DNA of 64,000 nucleotides. It comes from Pithys albifrons albifrons (taxonomy: Eukaryota > Chordata > Aves > Passeriformes > Thamnophilidae). The position numbers and the translations under genes were made by a program. The stretch lies in contig NC_092462.1 in assembly GCF_047495875.1 (NCBI RefSeq), forward strand, positions 30,848,023-30,912,022, in the 5' to 3' direction. Below are positions 60,801 to 64,000 of this stretch, one piece after another. The number at the start of each line of letters is the position of its first letter. Position 1 is the first letter of the stretch. The notes under the pieces were generated by a model, which saw nothing but the letters and a program-made list of their open reading frames with translations, searched no databases and was not told where the DNA came from.

Positions 60801-62286
60801 TCTCATGAGTGGAATATAATGTTCAATTATGCATTCCATCTGCAAGGCACTGGATGCACAATCCTGCATTAAATAAAAAAACCCAACGTGTTCTAAAGAA
60901 AAAACAGAAAGAAAGGATGTGACACATAAAAAGCAATGGAAGAAGAGCCTTCCATTATGCTTGCCTTTGTGTAAAATCAGAGGGAGTTTTGTAAACCAGA
61001 CAGAAGTCAACTGTTGTAAAAACAGAATCCATACATGACTTAGATTATGTCATGCTATTTAAAATCTTTCCACAGGATACAAGCTTAGAAGCAGAGTGAT
61101 GCCTCAGATAAATATACTGGAGACCTTATGATGCACACATTTCATACACTTATTCCGCACACCCTTATAGATGTGTATGGGTGTTTGTTGTACTTTGCTC
61201 CATAAGTCCCTTAAATCACCCTTAAAAAGTCCCTTAAAAGCATCTTTTCACTGTATGGGGAGGGAATAAGTACTCTAGTCATTGTAATGGCGTTCTCTGC
61301 TCCCTGGGCTTTTCCGTACAGCAAGATAACCCAAATAGGGCTATGGCTTCTGTCACTGTCTAGAGACATAAAAATACAATTATTTTGAATCCCTGTCCCC
61401 TTACTCAGAGTTGGTGATTTGGAGTGACACTTTCTTTGGAGTCAAATGGCTATCTCTGTGTCATTCAGCATAGTGTAAGTCTCCCTGATGATGCTGCACA
61501 AATACTGTGTGTCCTCTCAAGAGCATCTCCAGTTTTCTCACAGTGCTCTTCCATGTGGACTGTGAGATCTTGGTAGCTGTGACATTTCTTATCATGTGAG
61601 CAGCTGGAGACAGGGTTAGGGCTTTCGTTTAGATAACAAGGAGGCCTAGTGAAAGCCCTGTGTTGTGTAGCAGGGCTCTGAAGCACTGCTAATTGAACCA
61701 AGGCAAATGCAGGGTATTAGTTAGCTTGAAATTCAGCAGGTGAGAATATCTGTGTAAAAAAAGATAGTTGTTCTTCAATGCAGATGCCTTGAATGCCACG
61801 GAGAATGGGAGGACAAACTCTGGAGAGGGACAAACCTGATGGAACCTGTTCTCCACTCTCCCTTGGGATAACAACCCAAGGACTTCTCTTAATGGGTGCT
61901 TGACCATTCAGGTTTACTAGAAGGAGCATTTCAAGTATTCCTCCCCAGCATGTCTGCTTTTTTCAGGAAAGCACACTGCTTCTTTCTTTGGCACATCCCC
62001 AAATGCTCTTGGCAAAGCTGTCAAATGTGTCATTGTAATGGGAGGCCTCTTTGCCGTGGTTTGAGCAGCGAGAGCTGGCTGGGAATCACGGGGCCAGACT
62101 GAGGAGGACTGGTTGCAGAGAGCTCTCAGCGGAAATCCTTTGACTCTGGAACTTGTTTGCTCTGGCAAACTCCTTATGCCTGTCTGGACACAATGAGGGT
62201 TCAAGACACATGGCTTTTGTTTGGTTTTCCTGGAGGGAAGGCTTTGCTTTTCATTTGGCTGAATTTCTGGGTGGTAGAGAAGGAGG

Positions 62287-62303
62287 GAGAGAGAGAGAGA
62301 GAG
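62287..62303 (+). repeat. Short GA microsatellite
   Basis: About eight GA units in a row, followed by GCGTGTGC. Likely length-polymorphic. Confidence 0.85.
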
Positions 62304-62321
62304 CGTGTGCTTCAGCCTTTA

Positions 62322-62700
62322 TCAATCTGTGCCTTGAATGAGGGTAATGCTGGTGCTTTTTGCTGACCTTTTGCTTTCTGAATCAGATATGAGTACCACA
62401 GAGGCAGGCTCTTTATGTGCCTTTGACAACAAAGTAGAGGTTAAGGCACTTGAGAGAAGTACAGGTTTCTCTTGTTCCTTAGGTGCAGGTGGAGATTGGA
62501 TGGATGCTTTCACTCTGTAGCTCCTAGTGGCTTCTAGCTGTTTTTCTACCACCTCTGGGTCTTCTGCTACAACCTTCCATGGCCCTGACCCACCTGAAGA
62601 GCTCTCAAGCTGTGAAGAAAGGGAAGTTGTTGGAAGGTGTGAAGTGCAGAAGACCACAGAAACTCCTGGAGGGAGAATGACTGGAGTGCAGGGAGAATCA
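62322..62700 (-). other. Candidate terminal exon of an unrecognised gene
   Basis: On the - strand a strong acceptor-like sequence, GTGTTGCTGTCTTACAG, ends at 62701 and is followed by an open frame of 126 codons to a TGA at 62324-62322. If spliced, its first base completes a codon begun in an upstream exon. The peptide is rich in Ser, Pro, Glu and Lys. It includes GPWKVVAEDPEVVEKQLEA and SVVLISDSES; the latter fits a SUMO-interaction pattern (hydrophobic VVLI followed by acidic and serine residues). I do not recognise the protein. One hypothesis is an exon of the next gene on this strand (DCHS2 in mammals), but I saw no cadherin-type feature. Chance is a real alternative. Confidence 0.22.
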
Positions 62701-62717
62701 CTGTAAGACAGCAACAC

Positions 62718-64000
62718 AGAGAGAATGTGATGGTGGGGAGGGCAGCTTTGACTTTCCCTTCTAGAAAGATTGATTATTTATTTGTGAAATATAGCCACAT
62801 GAGGCAGTGCTTGTAATTTTAGAGGAGTTCTGAGAAGATAAGGCACAATATTTTGTTAATATATGGATTCTGTAGAGACTCTAGTTTTAAAAAATTTTAT
62901 GAAACAATGCCCTGTGATGAATGAGAAGGCACATAAACCAAAACACACTTTAGCAGCAAGTCTGATAATTTTGTCTCCCCAAATCTGATCTGCCAAATCA
63001 TTGCAGTTTGCCTTAGAGGCCATGAAGCAGGGAAAACAACTTAAAGAGCATAATAAAGTAATGTAGCACAGCCCTTACCAGCCAGATGTGTTGCTGAAAA
63101 ACAAATCAAGAAGTGTGTTTTCAGGAGTAAATACTAAGGTGGAACAGGAGTCCTAGAATTTGAGATGTATTTTCCTCCAAATCACTTTTAGCTGCTGGAA
63201 AAGAACTTCAAGGAAGCATCAACCTTGAGCCCTGAACACCTAGAACTGGATTGCTGACCTTCTGAAGACAGCAGGGGATTTTTCACTGATTTTGTTTCAC
63301 TAAGGGCAATGCTCCTTCAAATTCTCATAAGTCAGATAACATAATGCAGTGATTACACCTTCCTCTGTGTAATAGCTGGTGTGATTTCTAGTGAGTTGCA
63401 CAAGTTGTTTTAAGCACACTCCTGCTTCCCTGAGCTACACTGTGGTTTTACTGGAAATTTTTACATTTGGTCACAGTCCCTGCTGAACCAGTGGGTGCTC
63501 TTCCTGTGCTACCACTTTATCTGAAAGTACAGAAAAGGTTGACAAGTAGGAAGAGATTAAGTGACACCAGGGAAAGATGTGAAAGTGCACCATGTATCGA
63601 GTAAATCCAGCCTGGGGAAAAGACAATGGTCTCAATAGTGTACAGGGAAGTTGAGTCATTAAAAGGGATTGCACATTGGGTAGTGTAATGCCTATAAGTA
63701 TTTGAAAGTGTGTTTAGCACAATACTCCCAACAGAAAGGAAACTTTGGAAACTGGGCCACATTTTCAAATAGGCTGTGGTTTTCTTAACTATCTCGCTAC
63801 AAATACGTGCCTGCAAAGTGCATTAGGTGTCTCTCTGCTGCTATTAACTTGCCTTTCCTCTTATCACAGTACCTTGTGTGTCTCTTGGAAGGGCTGAGAT
63901 TCCTGGTCTGGGCATGTGCAAGCAGGCGAGTGCAGGTGCTGCAGAGCAGCATCCTCCTGGCTGAACAGTGGGTGGTGATCAGTCTGGTCAAGGCTTATCA
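62718..64000. other. Right edge, nothing recognised
   Basis: Short frames only. No upstream partner exon for the candidate at 62322-62700 was recognised before the window ends. Confidence 0.4.

Larger units (their letters stand above)
53622..62321. other. Intergenic DNA, no recognised gene
   Basis: It holds a TG/CA-rich stretch (54685-54810), a T-run near 59310-59326, and a stretch at 59440-59920 with E-boxes and homeodomain-like words that could be a regulatory element. Many short frames occur on both strands without recognisable domains. No LTR, SINE or RNA gene was recognised here. Confidence 0.4.

Noticed and set aside
61465..61701. - strand frame with a zinc-finger-like Cys/His cluster
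   Set aside because: The Cys and His spacing (C-x5-C, then H-x3-H) does not fit the C2H2 pattern, and no further fingers follow.
1..64000. CRISPR arrays, bacterial operons, phage or plasmid features
   Set aside because: The window is vertebrate nuclear DNA with introns, LTRs, LINEs and SINEs; no regularly spaced repeats of the CRISPR kind were seen.

Overview
The window looks like nuclear DNA from a bird, most likely a passerine. It is AT-rich, intron-bearing and gene-poor. It carries CR1 LINE remnants with the ATTCTGTG-type 3' end, solo LTRs of avian endogenous retroviruses, and a tRNA-Ile-headed SINE with a CR1-type tail of the kind described from songbirds (TguSINE1-like). Two genes can be recognised. 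The first 112 bases are the last 36 codons of a Toll-like receptor 2 gene (TLR2, + strand). A complete three-exon SFRP2 gene lies on the - strand at 36950-39857. TLR2 and SFRP2 are also close neighbours in mammals (human 4q31.3), so the block is syntenic.

Layout: TLR2 3' end (1-112), then an old ERV LTR only about 150 bp past the stop (266-871). About 36 kb of non-coding DNA follows. It holds a reverse-oriented solo LTR (7777-8508), a CR1 3' fragment (about 18196-18390), a GC-rich block with a 321-codon open frame (about 20700-21780), a 5S-rRNA-derived SINE with an exact 13-bp target-site duplication (27254-27594), a tRNA-Ile SINE (30055-30187) and an ancient MIR/CORE-SINE relic (about 33447-33665). 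SFRP2 follows with its 3' UTR, three coding exons and CpG-rich promoter (about 36.2-40.7 kb). A second CpG-rich island with no recognised gene lies at 42.25-42.86 kb. The rest is intergenic. It holds a second solo LTR of the same family as the one at 7.8 kb but in the opposite orientation (46729-47423), a 1.8-kb CR1 copy with an internal deletion of the reverse-transcriptase core (51824-53621), and near the right edge a - strand open frame behind a good splice acceptor (62322-62700) that may be an unrecognised terminal exon.

The genes do not form a pathway. TLR2 encodes a surface innate-immune receptor and SFRP2 a secreted Wnt modulator expressed in developing mesenchyme. Much of the non-coding DNA between and beyond them is plausibly regulatory sequence for SFRP2, but I can only point to candidate stretches. 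Nothing resembling a bacterial operon, CRISPR array or phage system is present. The most unusual element is the 5S-headed SINE.
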